NCBI RefSeq assembly: GCF_003337555.1
Contig: NZ_QPJK01000002.1
Location: forward strand, 985,623 to 1,049,622
DNA: 64,000 nucleotides
From: Pseudorhodoferax soli
Lineage (GTDB): Bacteria > Pseudomonadota > Gammaproteobacteria > Burkholderiales > Burkholderiaceae_C
Direction of reading: 5' to 3'
Position 1 is the stretch's first letter. The number at the start of each line of letters is the position of its first letter. This document shows, one piece after another, positions 23,245-32,125 of the stretch. The notes under the pieces were generated by a model, which searched no databases, was not told where the DNA came from, and saw only the letters and a program-made list of their open reading frames with translations. The translations under genes and the position numbers were made by a program.

Positions 23245-24358
23245 GTTCATCAGCGACCTGTTGCGGTTGCTGCTCACCCGCGGCGGCAGCGACTTGTTCG
23301 TCACCGCCGACTTCCCGCCGGGCATCAAGGTGGACGGCAAGATCGTCAAGGTCTCGGCGCAGCCGCTGCTGCCGGCCCACACGATGGCGCTGGCGCGCGC
23401 CATCATGAACGACAAGCAGGCGGCCGAGTTCGAACGCACCAAGGAGTGCAACTTCTCGATCTCGCCCGGCGGCATCGGCCGCTTCCGCGTCAACGCTTTC
23501 CTGCAACAGGGCAAGGTCGGCCTGGTGCTGCGCGTGATCCCGGCCTCGGTGCCCACGCTGGACGGGCTCAACGTGCCCAGCGTGCTCAAGGAGGTCGCCA
23601 TGACCAAGCGCGGCCTGTGCGTCATGGTGGGCGCCACCGGCTCGGGCAAGTCCACCACGCTGGCGGCCATGGTGGACTGGCGCAACGAACACTCGCACGG
23701 CCACATCATCACCATCGAAGACCCGGTCGAGTTCGTGCACCCGCACAAGAACTGCGTGGTGACGCAGCGCGAGGTGGGCATCGACACGGACAGCTGGGAA
23801 GCGGCCCTCAAGAATTCGCTGCGCCAGGCGCCCGACGTGATCCTGATGGGCGAGATCCGCGACCGCAACACCATGGACCAGGCCGTGGCTTTCGCCGAGA
23901 CCGGCCACCTGTGCCTGGCCACGCTGCATGCCAACAACGCCAACCAGGCGATGGACCGCATCGTCAACTTCTTCCCGGAGGAACGGCGCACGCAGCTGCT
24001 GATGGACTTGTCGCTGAACCTCAGGGCCATCGTCTCGCAGCGCCTGGTGCCGCGCCAGGACGGCAAGGGCCGGGTGGCGGCGGTCGAGGTGCTGCTGAAC
24101 TCGCCGTTGATCGCCGACCTGATCTTCAAGGGCGAGGTGGCCGGCATCAAGGAGGTCATGAAGAAGAGCCGCAACCTGGGCATGCAGACCTTCGACCAGG
24201 CCTTATTCGACGCCTTCGAGAGCTACGAGATCACCTACGAGGATGCGCTGCGCAACGCCGATTCGCTGAACGACCTGCGCCTGCAGATCAAGCTCAACAG
24301 CCAGCGCGCGCGCAGCAGCGACCTGGCCGCCGGCACGGAGAACCTGACCATCCTCTAG
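23222..24358 (+). CDS. pilU: PilT-like accessory retraction ATPase PilU
   Basis: 378 residues, typical of PilU. Walker A is GATGSGKST, the Asp box is TIEDPVEFVHPHKNC, Walker B is APDVILMGEIRD, and the His box GHLCLATLHANNANQA fits PilU rather than PilT. PilU assists PilT in forceful retraction. The start lies inside the end of the cyclic-nucleotide-binding gene, implying coupling. The TAG stop shares the palindrome CTAG with the stop of the convergent LysR gene, so no terminator separates them. Confidence 0.96.
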   Translation: MERDQASKFISDLLRLLLTRGGSDLFVTADFPPGIKVDGKIVKVSAQPLLPAHTMALARAIMNDKQAAEFERTKECNFSISPGGIGRFRVNAFLQQGKVGLVLRVIPASVPTLDGLNVPSVLKEVAMTKRGLCVMVGATGSGKSTTLAAMVDWRNEHSHGHIITIEDPVEFVHPHKNCVVTQREVGIDTDSWEAALKNSLRQAPDVILMGEIRDRNTMDQAVAFAETGHLCLATLHANNANQAMDRIVNFFPEERRTQLLMDLSLNLRAIVSQRLVPRQDGKGRVAAVEVLLNSPLIADLIFKGEVAGIKEVMKKSRNLGMQTFDQALFDAFESYEITYEDALRNADSLNDLRLQIKLNSQRARSSDLAAGTENLTIL

Positions 24359-25257
24359 CCGGGCGCGAACGCCGCCTGCAGGTGCGCCAGCATGGCGCGG
24401 ATGCGCGGCGCGCGGTGCCGCTCGGCCAGCACCACGGCCTGGATGCTGTGCTCGCCCGGGTCCACGCAGTGCGCCAGCACGGGCTGCAGCCGCCCCTGGC
24501 GCACCAGTGGCTCGGCCACCAGGTCGTTCAGGCTGGCGATGCCCGCGCCGGCCAGCGCCATCGCCACGACGGCCGCGCTGCAATCGGCCCGCAGCTGGCC
24601 TTGCACCGCGAGGCCGCCCTCCGCGTGGAAGAGCCACAGGTTGTGGCCTGGCACCGCGGTGTTGCCGATGAGGGCATGCGTGGCCAGCGCGGCCACGCTG
24701 CCTGGTGCGCCGTGCCGGTCGAGGTAGGCCGGCGCGGCGTACAGGCGGCGACCGTAGCGCGCCAGCGGCCGCACCACATGGTGTCCGGCGGGCGCCACGC
24801 CGGCCCGCACCGCGATGTCGATGCCTTCGTCGGCAATGCGGGCCAGGCGGTCGCCCAGGTGCAGCTCGACCTGCAGCTCCGGATGGGCGGCGCGCAGGGC
24901 CGGCAGGCTGGGCACCACGATGTACTCGGCCAGCAGGCGGCTCAGCGCCAGCCGCAGCGTCCCCGCGACGGCCGTGCGGCGCGGCGACAGGCTGGCCTGC
25001 AGCGCGCGGCGCTCGGCCAGCATGCGTTGCGCGTGTTCGAGGAACAGCTCGCCCTCGTCGGTGAGTGCCAGGCCATGCGTGCTGCGGTGCGCCAGGCGCA
25101 GGCCGCAGGCGGCCTCGATGCGGCCGAGCGCGCGCGAGACATTGCTGCTGGCCACGCCGCGCTCGCGCGCGACCTCGGACAGCGAGCGTGTCGCCGCGAT
25201 CCGGTCGAACAGTTCGAAGTCCTCAAAGCCCAGCTGGTCGATGCTTGTGCGCGCCAT
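24355..25257 (-). CDS. LysR family transcriptional regulator
   Basis: 300 residues. The N-terminal winged helix (about residues 8-66: FEDFELFDRIAATRSLSEVA, then ERGVASSNVSRALGRIE) is followed by a two-lobed periplasmic-binding-like effector domain. The ATG at 25257 is used; a TTG two codons upstream is possible. It is divergent from the tautomerase gene, with an 87-bp spacer that should carry both promoters, so it probably controls that gene and perhaps the dehydrogenase beyond. The effector is unknown. Confidence 0.93.
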   Translation of the reverse strand: MARTSIDQLGFEDFELFDRIAATRSLSEVARERGVASSNVSRALGRIEAACGLRLAHRSTHGLALTDEGELFLEHAQRMLAERRALQASLSPRRTAVAGTLRLALSRLLAEYIVVPSLPALRAAHPELQVELHLGDRLARIADEGIDIAVRAGVAPAGHHVVRPLARYGRRLYAAPAYLDRHGAPGSVAALATHALIGNTAVPGHNLWLFHAEGGLAVQGQLRADCSAAVVAMALAGAGIASLNDLVAEPLVRQGRLQPVLAHCVDPGEHSIQAVVLAERHRAPRIRAMLAHLQAAFAPG

Positions 25258-25344
25258 GCACAAGCATTGTGAACGGGCGGGCGTTTCGGCAGCGGCGCGC
25301 GCCGGGCACAGTGGCAGCTCTTCAAACGATCACAGGTGAACCCC

Positions 25345-25734
25345 ATGCCCTTCGTCCGCATCGACCTTCCCGACACCATCTCGCCGCAGGATGCGCAAGC
25401 GCTCGGCGACGCCGTCCACCAGGCCCTCGTGGCCAGCTTCGAGGTGCCGCCCGACGACCGCTTCCAGGTGCTCGCGCGGCATGCGCCCGGCGCACTGGTC
25501 TGCACGCCGGCCTACCTCGGGGTGGCGCACTCTGCGCGCGTGGCGCTGGTGCAGATCACCTGCTCGTTCGGCCGCACGCTCGCGCAAAAGCGCGCGCTCT
25601 ACGCAGGCATCGCGCACAACGCAGCGCAGGCCGGTTTCGCTGCGGCGGACGTCATCGTCCACCTGGTCGAGACCGCGCGCGAGAACTGGTCGTTCGGCGG
25701 GGGCGTGGCGCACTATGCGCCCGTGGCTTCCTAG
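25345..25734 (+). CDS. Tautomerase family protein
   Basis: 129 residues from the ATG at 25345, which leaves Pro directly after the initiator Met (MPFVRIDLP), as required for the catalytic N-terminal proline of the 4-oxalocrotonate tautomerase superfamily. Length and the C-terminal ENWSFGGGVAHY match the MSAD/long tautomerase type often found beside LysR regulators. A start at the GTG nine bases upstream would bury the proline and is rejected. The natural substrate is unknown; family members tautomerise or dehalogenate 2-oxo acids. A dehydrogenase gene follows 33 bp downstream. Confidence 0.9.
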   Translation: MPFVRIDLPDTISPQDAQALGDAVHQALVASFEVPPDDRFQVLARHAPGALVCTPAYLGVAHSARVALVQITCSFGRTLAQKRALYAGIAHNAAQAGFAAADVIVHLVETARENWSFGGGVAHYAPVAS

Positions 25735-25767
25735 AATCGCCGGTCCACTCTGGAGAAAAGAATCCGC

Positions 25768-26670
25768 ATGGCTTCCACCAATCCGCGCAGCTACACCGCC
25801 ACCCCCGCCCGCAACGTCGCCTTCCTGGGCCTGGGCGTGATGGGCTTTCCCATGGCCGGCCACCTGGCCCTGGCCGGCCACCAGATCACCGTCTACAACC
25901 GCTCGGCAGCCAAGGCCCAGGCCTGGGCCGCCGAATTCAAGGGCAAGAGCGCCGCCACCCCGCGCGAGGCTGCCGCGGGCGCCGACATCGTCTTCTGCTG
26001 TGTCGGCAACGACGACGACCTGCGCTCCGTCGTGCTGGGCCCGAACGGCGCCTTCGCCGGCATGGGCAAGGACACGGTGTTCGTGGACCACACCACGGCC
26101 TCGGCCGACGTGGCGCGCGAACTGCACGGCAAGGCCCGCGAGGCTGGCCTGCACTTCGTCGACGCCCCGGTCTCCGGCGGCCAGGCCGGCGCGCAGAACG
26201 GCATGCTGACCGTGATGTGCGGCGGCGACGCCGAACCCTTCGCCCGCATCGAGCCCGTGGCCCAGGCCTTCTCGCGCTCCATCGTGCTGCTGGGTGCCAG
26301 CGGCTCGGGCCAACTGGCCAAGATGGTCAACCAGATCTGCATCGCGGGCCTGGTGCAAGGGCTGTCCGAGGCCGTTGCCTTCGGCCAGCGTGCCGGGCTC
26401 GACATGGAACAGGTGCTGGCCGTGATCAGCAAGGGCGCGGCCCAGAGCTGGCAGATGGAGAACCGCGGCAAGACCATGGTCCAGGGGAAGTTCGATTTCG
26501 GCTTCGCGGTGGACTGGATGCGCAAAGACCTGGGCCTGGTGCTCGACGAAGCCAAGCGCAACGGCGCACGCCTGCCCGTCACGGCGCTGGTGGACCAGTT
26601 CTACGCCGACGTGCAGCAGGCCGGCGGCAACCGCTACGACACATCCAGCCTGATCACCCGGCTGAAATGA
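25768..26670 (+). CDS. Beta-hydroxyacid dehydrogenase family NAD(P)-dependent oxidoreductase
   Basis: 300 residues. The Rossmann motif is FLGLGVMGFPMAGHLALAG, followed by TVYNRS at the cofactor specificity strand; the substrate loop is DAPVSGGQAGA, and the catalytic lysine lies in GQLAKMVNQIC. These match 3-hydroxyisobutyrate dehydrogenase / tartronate semialdehyde reductase / GLYR enzymes. The substrate is not resolved. Arg in YNRS suggests NADP rather than NAD (inference from the family). It sits 33 bp behind the tautomerase and is followed by a strong hairpin. Confidence 0.92.
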   Translation: MASTNPRSYTATPARNVAFLGLGVMGFPMAGHLALAGHQITVYNRSAAKAQAWAAEFKGKSAATPREAAAGADIVFCCVGNDDDLRSVVLGPNGAFAGMGKDTVFVDHTTASADVARELHGKAREAGLHFVDAPVSGGQAGAQNGMLTVMCGGDAEPFARIEPVAQAFSRSIVLLGASGSGQLAKMVNQICIAGLVQGLSEAVAFGQRAGLDMEQVLAVISKGAAQSWQMENRGKTMVQGKFDFGFAVDWMRKDLGLVLDEAKRNGARLPVTALVDQFYADVQQAGGNRYDTSSLITRLK

Positions 26671-26671
26671 A

Positions 26672-26695
26672 CAAGGGCGCCTTGCGGCGCCCTTG
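26672..26695. terminator. Hairpin between convergent dehydrogenase and dolP genes
   Basis: Perfect 10-bp stem CAAGGGCGCC/GGCGCCCTTG with a TTGC loop, one base after the dehydrogenase stop and two bases before the dolP stop. There is no long T run on either side, so it is a less certain intrinsic terminator, but its position between convergent genes fits. Confidence 0.6.
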
Positions 26696-26697
26696 AC

Positions 26698-27327
26698 TCA
26701 CTTCGCGGGAGGCTGCTGGCCCAGCCGGGCCAACTCTTCCTCGGTGAGCGTCTCGAAGACGCGCACGACCTTGGCCACGTCCTTGACGCCGCGTGCGATC
26801 TCGGTCGCGCGGTTGGCTTCGCGCGGCGTCACACGGCCCATCAGGTAGACCACGTTGCGCTCGGTCAACACCTTGAAGGCACTGGCCTGCAGGTCCTTGG
26901 CGTCGATCAGCGAGGCCTTGACCTTGCTCGTGATGAGCAGGTCGGTGGAACGCTGTGTGAGCGCTGCGGGGATGCCCACGGCCAGGTCGTTCACGACGGA
27001 GTTCACGTTCTCCACCTTGGCGACGATCTGCTCGGCACGCTGGATGTCCTCGGTGCGCGCCACCTCGCCGGTCAGCAGCACCTGGCGGTTGTAGCTGGTC
27101 ACGTTGACGCGCGCGTTCTCGCCCAGGGCTTCCTTGAGGCGGTTGGCGCCACGCAGTTCGATGCCCTGGTCTTCGAGCTGGGCACCCGAGGTGCGGCGGT
27201 CCATCGCCACCATCACGCCGCTTGCGAAACCGCCACCGACCACCAGCGGCACGCAGGCCGACAGACTCGCCACCAGCGTGGCAGCCGCCAGCGACATCAG
27301 CACGACGCGCTTGGAACGCACTTTCAT
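26698..27327 (-). CDS. dolP: BON-domain lipoprotein, DolP/YraP-like
   Basis: 209 residues. The lipobox is SLSACVPL near residue 25, and two BON domains follow (about 55-120 and 130-200), with [10 protein letters not shown] and KVVRVFE as typical strand ends. DolP is an outer-membrane lipoprotein that binds anionic phospholipid at the division site and supports envelope integrity. The order yraN - SIS gene - dolP, divergent from rsmI, is the same as around E. coli yraN-diaA-dolP, which strengthens the call. It overlaps the upstream SIS gene by four bases (ATGA). Confidence 0.9.
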   Translation of the reverse strand: MKVRSKRVVLMSLAAATLVASLSACVPLVVGGGFASGVMVAMDRRTSGAQLEDQGIELRGANRLKEALGENARVNVTSYNRQVLLTGEVARTEDIQRAEQIVAKVENVNSVVNDLAVGIPAALTQRSTDLLITSKVKASLIDAKDLQASAFKVLTERNVVYLMGRVTPREANRATEIARGVKDVAKVVRVFETLTEEELARLGQQPPAK

Positions 27328-27923
27328 AGACTTGTTTCCTGGTCACCTAGCAATTGGGAATCCACGCCATCGCACAGGCAATGCAGCGTCAGCAGATGCA
27401 CCTCCTGGATGCGGGCGGTGCGCTCGTGCGGCACGCAGACATGCACATCGGTCTCGCGCAGCGCGCCGGCCATCTTGCCGCCGCCACGGCCGGTCAGCGC
27501 CACCACGGTCATCTCGCGTGCATGCGCGGCCTCGACGGCCGCCAGGATGCTGGGCGAGTTGCCGCTGGTGGAGATCGCCAGCAGCACATCGCCGGCCAGG
27601 CCCAGCGCGCGCACCTGGCGCGCGAAGACCTGCTCATACGAATAGTCGTTGGCAATCGCCGTGAGGATGGAGCTGTCGGTCGTCAGCGCGATGGCACCGA
27701 GCTCGGGCCGCTCGCGCTCGAAGCGGCCGACGAACTCGGCCGCGAAATGCTGGGCATCGGCAGCCGAACCGCCGTTGCCGCAGGCCAGCACCTTGCCGCC
27801 GCTCGTCACGCTGACCAGGATGGCTTGCACGGCTGCCGCAATGGGCTTGCTCAGTGCCTCGGCCGACTGGTATTTCAGGTCGGCGCTGTCGATGAAGTGC
27901 TGTTGGATGCGTTGCTCTAGCAT
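27324..27923 (-). CDS. SIS-domain protein, DiaA/GmhA-like
   Basis: 199 residues forming one SIS domain: [48 protein letters not shown] and [15 protein letters not shown]. By gene order it corresponds to DiaA, which promotes DnaA assembly at oriC. However, the glutamate in [10 protein letters not shown] and the histidine in the last helix, used for catalysis in phosphoheptose isomerase GmhA, are kept, so sedoheptulose-7-phosphate isomerase activity is possible. Sequence alone does not separate the two. It is 64 bp downstream of yraN and overlaps dolP. Confidence 0.85.
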   Translation of the reverse strand: MLEQRIQQHFIDSADLKYQSAEALSKPIAAAVQAILVSVTSGGKVLACGNGGSAADAQHFAAEFVGRFERERPELGAIALTTDSSILTAIANDYSYEQVFARQVRALGLAGDVLLAISTSGNSPSILAAVEAAHAREMTVVALTGRGGGKMAGALRETDVHVCVPHERTARIQEVHLLTLHCLCDGVDSQLLGDQETSL

Positions 27924-27987
27924 GGGGCGCAGATGATACCCCTGCGGTTTTCCCTGCTGCGGCTGGGGTGAGTTTGCATACGCGGGC

Positions 27988-28377
27988 TCAATCGGCGTCG
28001 AAGGCGGCCTGCAGCCACTGCGGCCCGCCCGGCTCCAGCAGCACCACGTCGAAACGGCAGGGCGGAGGCGAGGCCAGCCGCGCGAGATAGTGGCGCGCGG
28101 CGAACACGATGCGCCTGCGCTTGACGGCGCCGATGCTGGCCGCGGCGCCGCCGTGCGAGAGGCTGGCGCGGCGCCGCACCTCGACGAACACCACCGTGCC
28201 ATCGGGCGCGCGCATGACGAGATCGATCTCGCCGCCGCCACGCCCCGGCGTCCGATAATTGCGCGCCAGCAGGCGCAGCCCGGCACGCTGCAGATGTGCC
28301 AGCGCCACGGCCTCGGCCGCGTCGCCAGCCTGCTTCGTGGTCGGCCCGCTGGCCGCACCCTTCCAGAGGAATCCCAT
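27988..28377 (-). CDS. YraN/UPF0102 family endonuclease-like protein
   Basis: 129 residues. The PD-(D/E)XK-like core typical of UPF0102 is visible: [36 protein letters not shown] and VFVEVRRR, with E-x-D and E-V-R in place of the classic ExK. The function is unproven; it is a DNA-junction-nuclease-like fold. The ATG starts at 28377, the same base that begins the divergent rsmI start codon, so neither gene has an upstream intergenic region. It leads the yraN-SIS-dolP set. Confidence 0.9.
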   Translation of the reverse strand: MGFLWKGAASGPTTKQAGDAAEAVALAHLQRAGLRLLARNYRTPGRGGGEIDLVMRAPDGTVVFVEVRRRASLSHGGAAASIGAVKRRRIVFAARHYLARLASPPPCRFDVVLLEPGGPQWLQAAFDAD

Positions 28378-29300
28378 TGAGCGCTTCTTTCGCCTTGGCG
28401 CTGCGCGCCGCCCATGAGGCCGCGGCCACCCAGCATTACCCGCAGGCCGCACTCTACGTGGTCGCCACGCCGATCGGCAACCTGGCCGACATCGGCCTGC
28501 GCGCGCTGCATGTGCTGCAGCTGGTCGACGCCGTCGCCTGCGAGGACACGCGCCACACGCAGAGCCTGCTGCGCGCCTACGGGCTGGAGCGTCCCGGCGC
28601 ACAGCTGATGGCCGCGCACCAGCACAACGAGGCCGAGGCCGCGCAGACCGTGCTCGCCCGCTTGCAGCAGGGCCAGCGCGTGGCCTATGTCAGCGACGCC
28701 GGCACGCCTGCGCTGAGCGACCCCGGTGCACGCCTGGTGGCGGCCGCCCGCGCAGGCGGCTTCGCCGTGGTGCCGCTGCCCGGCGCGAGCAGCGTGACCA
28801 CTGCCCTGTCGGTTGCCGGCATTGCCGACGACGCAGCCTTCGTGTTCATGGGCTTCCTGCCCAGCAAGGCCGGCGAGCGCGATGCGGCAGTGCAGGCGCT
28901 GGAGGCCGACCCACGCGCCGTGGTGCTGCTGGAGGCGCCGCACCGCATCGAGGCGCTCGCGCGTGCTTTGGCGGCATTGGGCGCGCGGCCCGTGACGGTG
29001 GGCCGCGAACTGACCAAGCAGTTCGAGGAGATCGCCACGGTTGCCGCGCAGGAGCTGCCGTCCTGGCTGGCCGCGCAGGCCACACGCACGCGCGGCGAGT
29101 TCGCATTGGTCGTGCATCCCGCGCCGGCACAGGCCGCACCGCAGGAAGACCTGCGCGTGCTCAAGCTGCTGCTGCCCGAACTGCCGTTGAAGACCGCCGT
29201 GCGCCTGGCCGCCGAGATCACGGGCCAGCCGCGCAATGCGCTGTACGCGCAGGCCCTGAGGCTGAAGCCGCAGCAGGACGAAGAAGCGGGGGAAAACTGA
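28377..29300 (+). CDS. rsmI: 16S rRNA (cytidine-1402-2'-O)-methyltransferase
   Basis: 307 residues from a TTG start at 28377. That start is supported by AGAGGA about 7 nt upstream, and residues before it are not conserved. RsmI methylates the 2'-OH of C1402 in the decoding centre. Motifs of the tetrapyrrole-methylase fold: [49 protein letters not shown] and LLEAPHRI. The first base of the start codon is shared with the divergent yraN ATG. tRNA-Arg follows on the other strand, with a 6-bp gap. Confidence 0.93.
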   Translation: MSASFALALRAAHEAAATQHYPQAALYVVATPIGNLADIGLRALHVLQLVDAVACEDTRHTQSLLRAYGLERPGAQLMAAHQHNEAEAAQTVLARLQQGQRVAYVSDAGTPALSDPGARLVAAARAGGFAVVPLPGASSVTTALSVAGIADDAAFVFMGFLPSKAGERDAAVQALEADPRAVVLLEAPHRIEALARALAALGARPVTVGRELTKQFEEIATVAAQELPSWLAAQATRTRGEFALVVHPAPAQAAPQEDLRVLKLLLPELPLKTAVRLAAEITGQPRNALYAQALRLKPQQDEEAGEN

Positions 29301-29306
29301 AAGACT

Positions 29307-29382
29307 TGGTGCGGCTGGCGGGGATCGAACCCACGACCCTTGGCTTCGGAGGCCAATACTCTATCCACTGAGCTACAGCCGC
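29307..29382 (-). tRNA. tRNA-Arg (anticodon CCG)
   Basis: 76 nt including an encoded CCA end. The acceptor stem GCGGCTG pairs with CAGCCGC. The D arm has GCTC...GAGT, the anticodon stem TTGGC/GCCAA encloses CTCCGAA with anticodon CCG, the variable loop is GGGTC, and the T arm is GTGGG-TTCGATC-CCCGC. It reads CGG arginine codons, which are frequent in this genome. No integrase or direct repeat was seen beside it. Confidence 0.97.
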
Positions 29383-29445
29383 GACCGGGCGCCATTGTAG
29401 CCACGCGCCGGCACCGACTTTCGGCCGCAGGCCGCGCGGCCGGAT

Positions 29446-29928
29446 TCAGGGACCGGGCGGGTCCGCCGGCCAGTCGCAACTGGCCGAGCGCGCCGTTGCT
29501 GCACGGCCGTCGGCCTGGCGCAGCCGCGCGAACAACTCGAGCTGCACCGGCCGGCCGGCGTCGACATGCACGCGGAACTCGATGTGGCGGACATCTGCCG
29601 CACACGGCAGGCGCTGGTAGCCCCAGACGAAGCTGTGCTCGCCGCGCGCCGTGGCGCCCTGTGCCTGCTGGGCCATGGCCGCCGGCTCGAACACGCCGCC
29701 GGCCGTCAGGCGCGAGCGCACGCGCACACGCCAGCCCGCGCCCATCAGGCTGGTCTCGCGGTAGGCGAGGAAGGCATGCGCCTCGCCGCTGACCAGGTCA
29801 GTCGCTTCCAGGTAGGCGAGCGTGTCGTACCGGGTCCAGCGGTCGGACATGGGCGGGCGCAGGCGCGCGGGATCCTCGGGCGGACCCAGGCCGGGGCTTT
29901 GCATGGCGGACAGGGGCAGCGGCGACAT
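29446..29928 (-). CDS. Hypothetical protein
   Basis: 160 residues, no recognised family. Good third-position GC and an open frame support coding. No signal peptide or membrane segment is evident. Internal ATGs at 29904 (MQSPGLG) and 29850 (MSDRWTRYDT) are alternative starts, and the more ordered sequence begins at the latter: YLEATDLVSGEAHAFLAYRE, VRVRSRLT, SFVWGYQRLP and IEFRVHVDAGRPV look like beta strands of a single domain. It lies between tRNA-Arg and the TetR gene on the same strand as both. Confidence 0.55.
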   Translation of the reverse strand: MSPLPLSAMQSPGLGPPEDPARLRPPMSDRWTRYDTLAYLEATDLVSGEAHAFLAYRETSLMGAGWRVRVRSRLTAGGVFEPAAMAQQAQGATARGEHSFVWGYQRLPCAADVRHIEFRVHVDAGRPVQLELFARLRQADGRAATARSASCDWPADPPGP

Positions 29929-29988
29929 CGCCGCCCATGGTGGAAAGCCGCTGTTTCACCGCGGTTGCATGCGTACGGGAGACTTGTT

Positions 29989-30627
29989 TCACTTGTTGCG
30001 CTGCACCGGCTCGCGCAGACCAAGGCCGATCAGGTACAGCTCCAGCATCTGCTCGCCCAGGGTCGGCAGGTCGAACGCAGCCGTGTCGAGCAGCCAGTTG
30101 AAGATCAACCCGTCGATGGTGGCGTGCAGGCCAGCCGCCGCCACCGCGGCCGGCAGGCGCAGGCGCTGGCCGCGCTGGCGCGCCGCCAACCGCAGCGCGC
30201 GCTGGATGTCGCCCACGCACTGGTTGCGCACGGCAAGGTGGCGCGCACGCACGGCGTGGAGCTCGTCCACGTACTCGACCTTCTGCACCGCGATCTCCAC
30301 GACGCGGCGCAGTTGCGCGTCGTCGCGCATCTGCACCAGCGCATTGCGTAGCGATTCCTTCAGGCCCACCAGCGGCTCGACACCATTTGTTGCAACCTGC
30401 TGCAGCGATTGCTCCAGCGGCAGCGTGACCCGTTCCATCATCGCGTTGAACAGATCGGCCTTGTCCTTGAAATGCCAATAGATCGCGCCACGCGTGGCGC
30501 CGGCCTCGGTGGCGATGTGCTGCAACGAGGTCTGCGAGACCCCGTTGCGGTGGAACAGCCGCTCGGCCGCATCGAGCAACCGATGCCGCGTGGCCTGGGC
30601 TTCTTCCTTGGTACTGCGCGCCACCAT
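29989..30627 (-). CDS. TetR family repressor of the RND pump (AcrR/TtgR-like)
   Basis: 212 residues. The N-terminal helix-turn-helix domain includes RLLDAAERLFHRNGVSQTSL and GATRGAIYWHFKDKADLF, the AcrR/TtgR signature; the C-terminal half (TetR_C_2 type) should bind pump substrates. The ATG at 30627 has a near-perfect AAGGAGG ribosome site. It is divergent from the efflux operon, and an AcrR-like inverted repeat lies in the 223-bp spacer, so autorepression and pump repression are expected. Confidence 0.92.
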   Translation of the reverse strand: MVARSTKEEAQATRHRLLDAAERLFHRNGVSQTSLQHIATEAGATRGAIYWHFKDKADLFNAMMERVTLPLEQSLQQVATNGVEPLVGLKESLRNALVQMRDDAQLRRVVEIAVQKVEYVDELHAVRARHLAVRNQCVGDIQRALRLAARQRGQRLRLPAAVAAAGLHATIDGLIFNWLLDTAAFDLPTLGEQMLELYLIGLGLREPVQRNK

Positions 30628-30669
30628 TTCCTCCTTGGCAAGAGACTGTTGTGCCCGGCGGGGGCAATA

Positions 30670-30689
30670 TACATTCATCATTGTATGTA
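30670..30689. promoter_or_regulatory. Candidate AcrR/TtgR-type operator
   Basis: TACATTCA-TCAT-TGTATGTA is an 8-bp inverted repeat with one mismatch and a 4-nt centre, similar to the E. coli AcrR box (TACATACA half-sites). It lies 43 bp before the TetR start and 161 bp before the adaptor gene, where it could block both divergent promoters. Confidence 0.6.
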
Positions 30690-30850
30690 AGTAAGCTACA
30701 CTGCGGCGGCGTTGGGGAGTCCTGGGATCGGCGGCCTGCGCTCGCTGGCCATCGCCTGATCCACCATCGCACCCATTTCCAAGAAAGAGACCGGAGCCTC
30801 CGCAATGGCGGCGGTTGCGGCGTTGTGTTGTTGTCTGAGGAAGGAATCGC

Positions 30851-32107
30851 ATGTCTGCGTTGCGTCTTGGTTCCCTGAATGTCGTGGCGGCCCCGCTGCG
30901 CCCCATCGTGTTGGCCATGGCCGTGTTGCTGGTCGCCTGCGGCCAGGGCGACAAGAAGGCCGAAGCACCGGCCAAGGGCGGTGGCGGCATGCCAGCGCCC
31001 GAGGTGGGCGTCGTGGTCGCCACGCCGGGCGACATCGGCCTCGTGACCGAACTGCCGGGCCGCCTGGAAGCCTCGCGCATGGCCGAGGTGCGTGCGCGTG
31101 CCGCCGGCATCCTGCAGCGCCGCCTGTTCAAGGAGGGCAGCGACGTGAAGGCCGGCCAGCCGCTGTTCGCGATCGACGCCGCGCCCTACCAGGCCACCTA
31201 CCAGAGCTCCCAGGCGCAGGTGCTGCGCGCCCAGGCCGCCGTCACGCGCACCACCGAGGTGGCCAAGCGCTACGAGCCGCTGGTGGCCGCCAACGCGATC
31301 AGCAAGCAGGATTACGCCGATGCCGTGGCCGCGCGCGTGCAGGCCGAGGCCGACCTCGCCGTGGCCAAGGCCGCCGTGCAGACCGCCAAGATCAGCCTGG
31401 ACTACGCGGCCGTCACCTCGCCGATCTCCGGCCGCATCGGCCGCGCACTCGTGACCGAGGGCGCACTGGTCGGCCAGGGCGAGGCCACGCCGCTCGCGGT
31501 AGTGCAGCAGATCAATCCGCTGTATGTGAACTTCACGCAGTCGGCCAGCGATGCGCTGCGCCTGCGCCGTGCCATGGAGGCCGGCACGCTCAAGCGCGCC
31601 GGCAATGGCGAGGCTGCCAGCGTGCGCATCGTGCTGGAAGACGGCAGCACCTACGCCCAACCCGGCAAGCTGCTGTTCTCCGACCTGACCGTGGACACGA
31701 CCACGGGCCAGATCACGCTGCGCGCCGAAGTGCCCAACCCCAAGGGCGACCTGTTGCCAGGCCTGTACGTGCGCGTGCAGATCGAGCAGGCCCAGGCCAG
31801 CAACGCGATCGCCGTGCCGCAGCAGGCCGTCACGCGCAGCGAGAGCGGCAACACGCTGACCGTGGTCGGCGAAGGCGGCAAGCTGGAGAAGCGCCAGGTG
31901 AAGATCACGGCCGGCCAGAACAACCGCTGGATCGTGACCGAAGGCCTCAAGGCCGGCGAGCAGGTCATGGTCGACGGCTTCCAGAAGCTGCAGATGCTGC
32001 CGCCCGGCACACCGGTGAAGGCCGTGCCCTGGCAGGCTCCGGGCCAGGCCCCGGCGCCCGCGGCATCGGCATCGGCCGCTGCCCCCGCCGCGGCCCCCAA
32101 GCAATAA
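30851..32107 (+). CDS. RND efflux periplasmic adaptor subunit (AcrA/MexA family)
   Basis: 418 residues. Lipoprotein signal with LLVACGQG; then the biotinyl-lipoyl half motifs, a coiled-coil hairpin (about residues 100-165), a beta-barrel and membrane-proximal domains (LPGLYVRVQIEQ, AVPQQAVTR). The C-terminus is Ala/Pro-rich. It bridges the inner-membrane pump and outer-membrane channel. It is first of a three-gene operon, 18 bp before the pump gene, under the divergent TetR regulator. Confidence 0.93.
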   Translation: MSALRLGSLNVVAAPLRPIVLAMAVLLVACGQGDKKAEAPAKGGGGMPAPEVGVVVATPGDIGLVTELPGRLEASRMAEVRARAAGILQRRLFKEGSDVKAGQPLFAIDAAPYQATYQSSQAQVLRAQAAVTRTTEVAKRYEPLVAANAISKQDYADAVAARVQAEADLAVAKAAVQTAKISLDYAAVTSPISGRIGRALVTEGALVGQGEATPLAVVQQINPLYVNFTQSASDALRLRRAMEAGTLKRAGNGEAASVRIVLEDGSTYAQPGKLLFSDLTVDTTTGQITLRAEVPNPKGDLLPGLYVRVQIEQAQASNAIAVPQQAVTRSESGNTLTVVGEGGKLEKRQVKITAGQNNRWIVTEGLKAGEQVMVDGFQKLQMLPPGTPVKAVPWQAPGQAPAPAASASAAAPAAAPKQ

Positions 32108-32125
32108 GAAGCAAGGCAAGCATCC

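Noticed and set aside
29307..29450. tRNA-Arg as an integration site of a mobile element
   Set aside because: No integrase, no repeated tRNA 3' end and no foreign-looking genes next to it.
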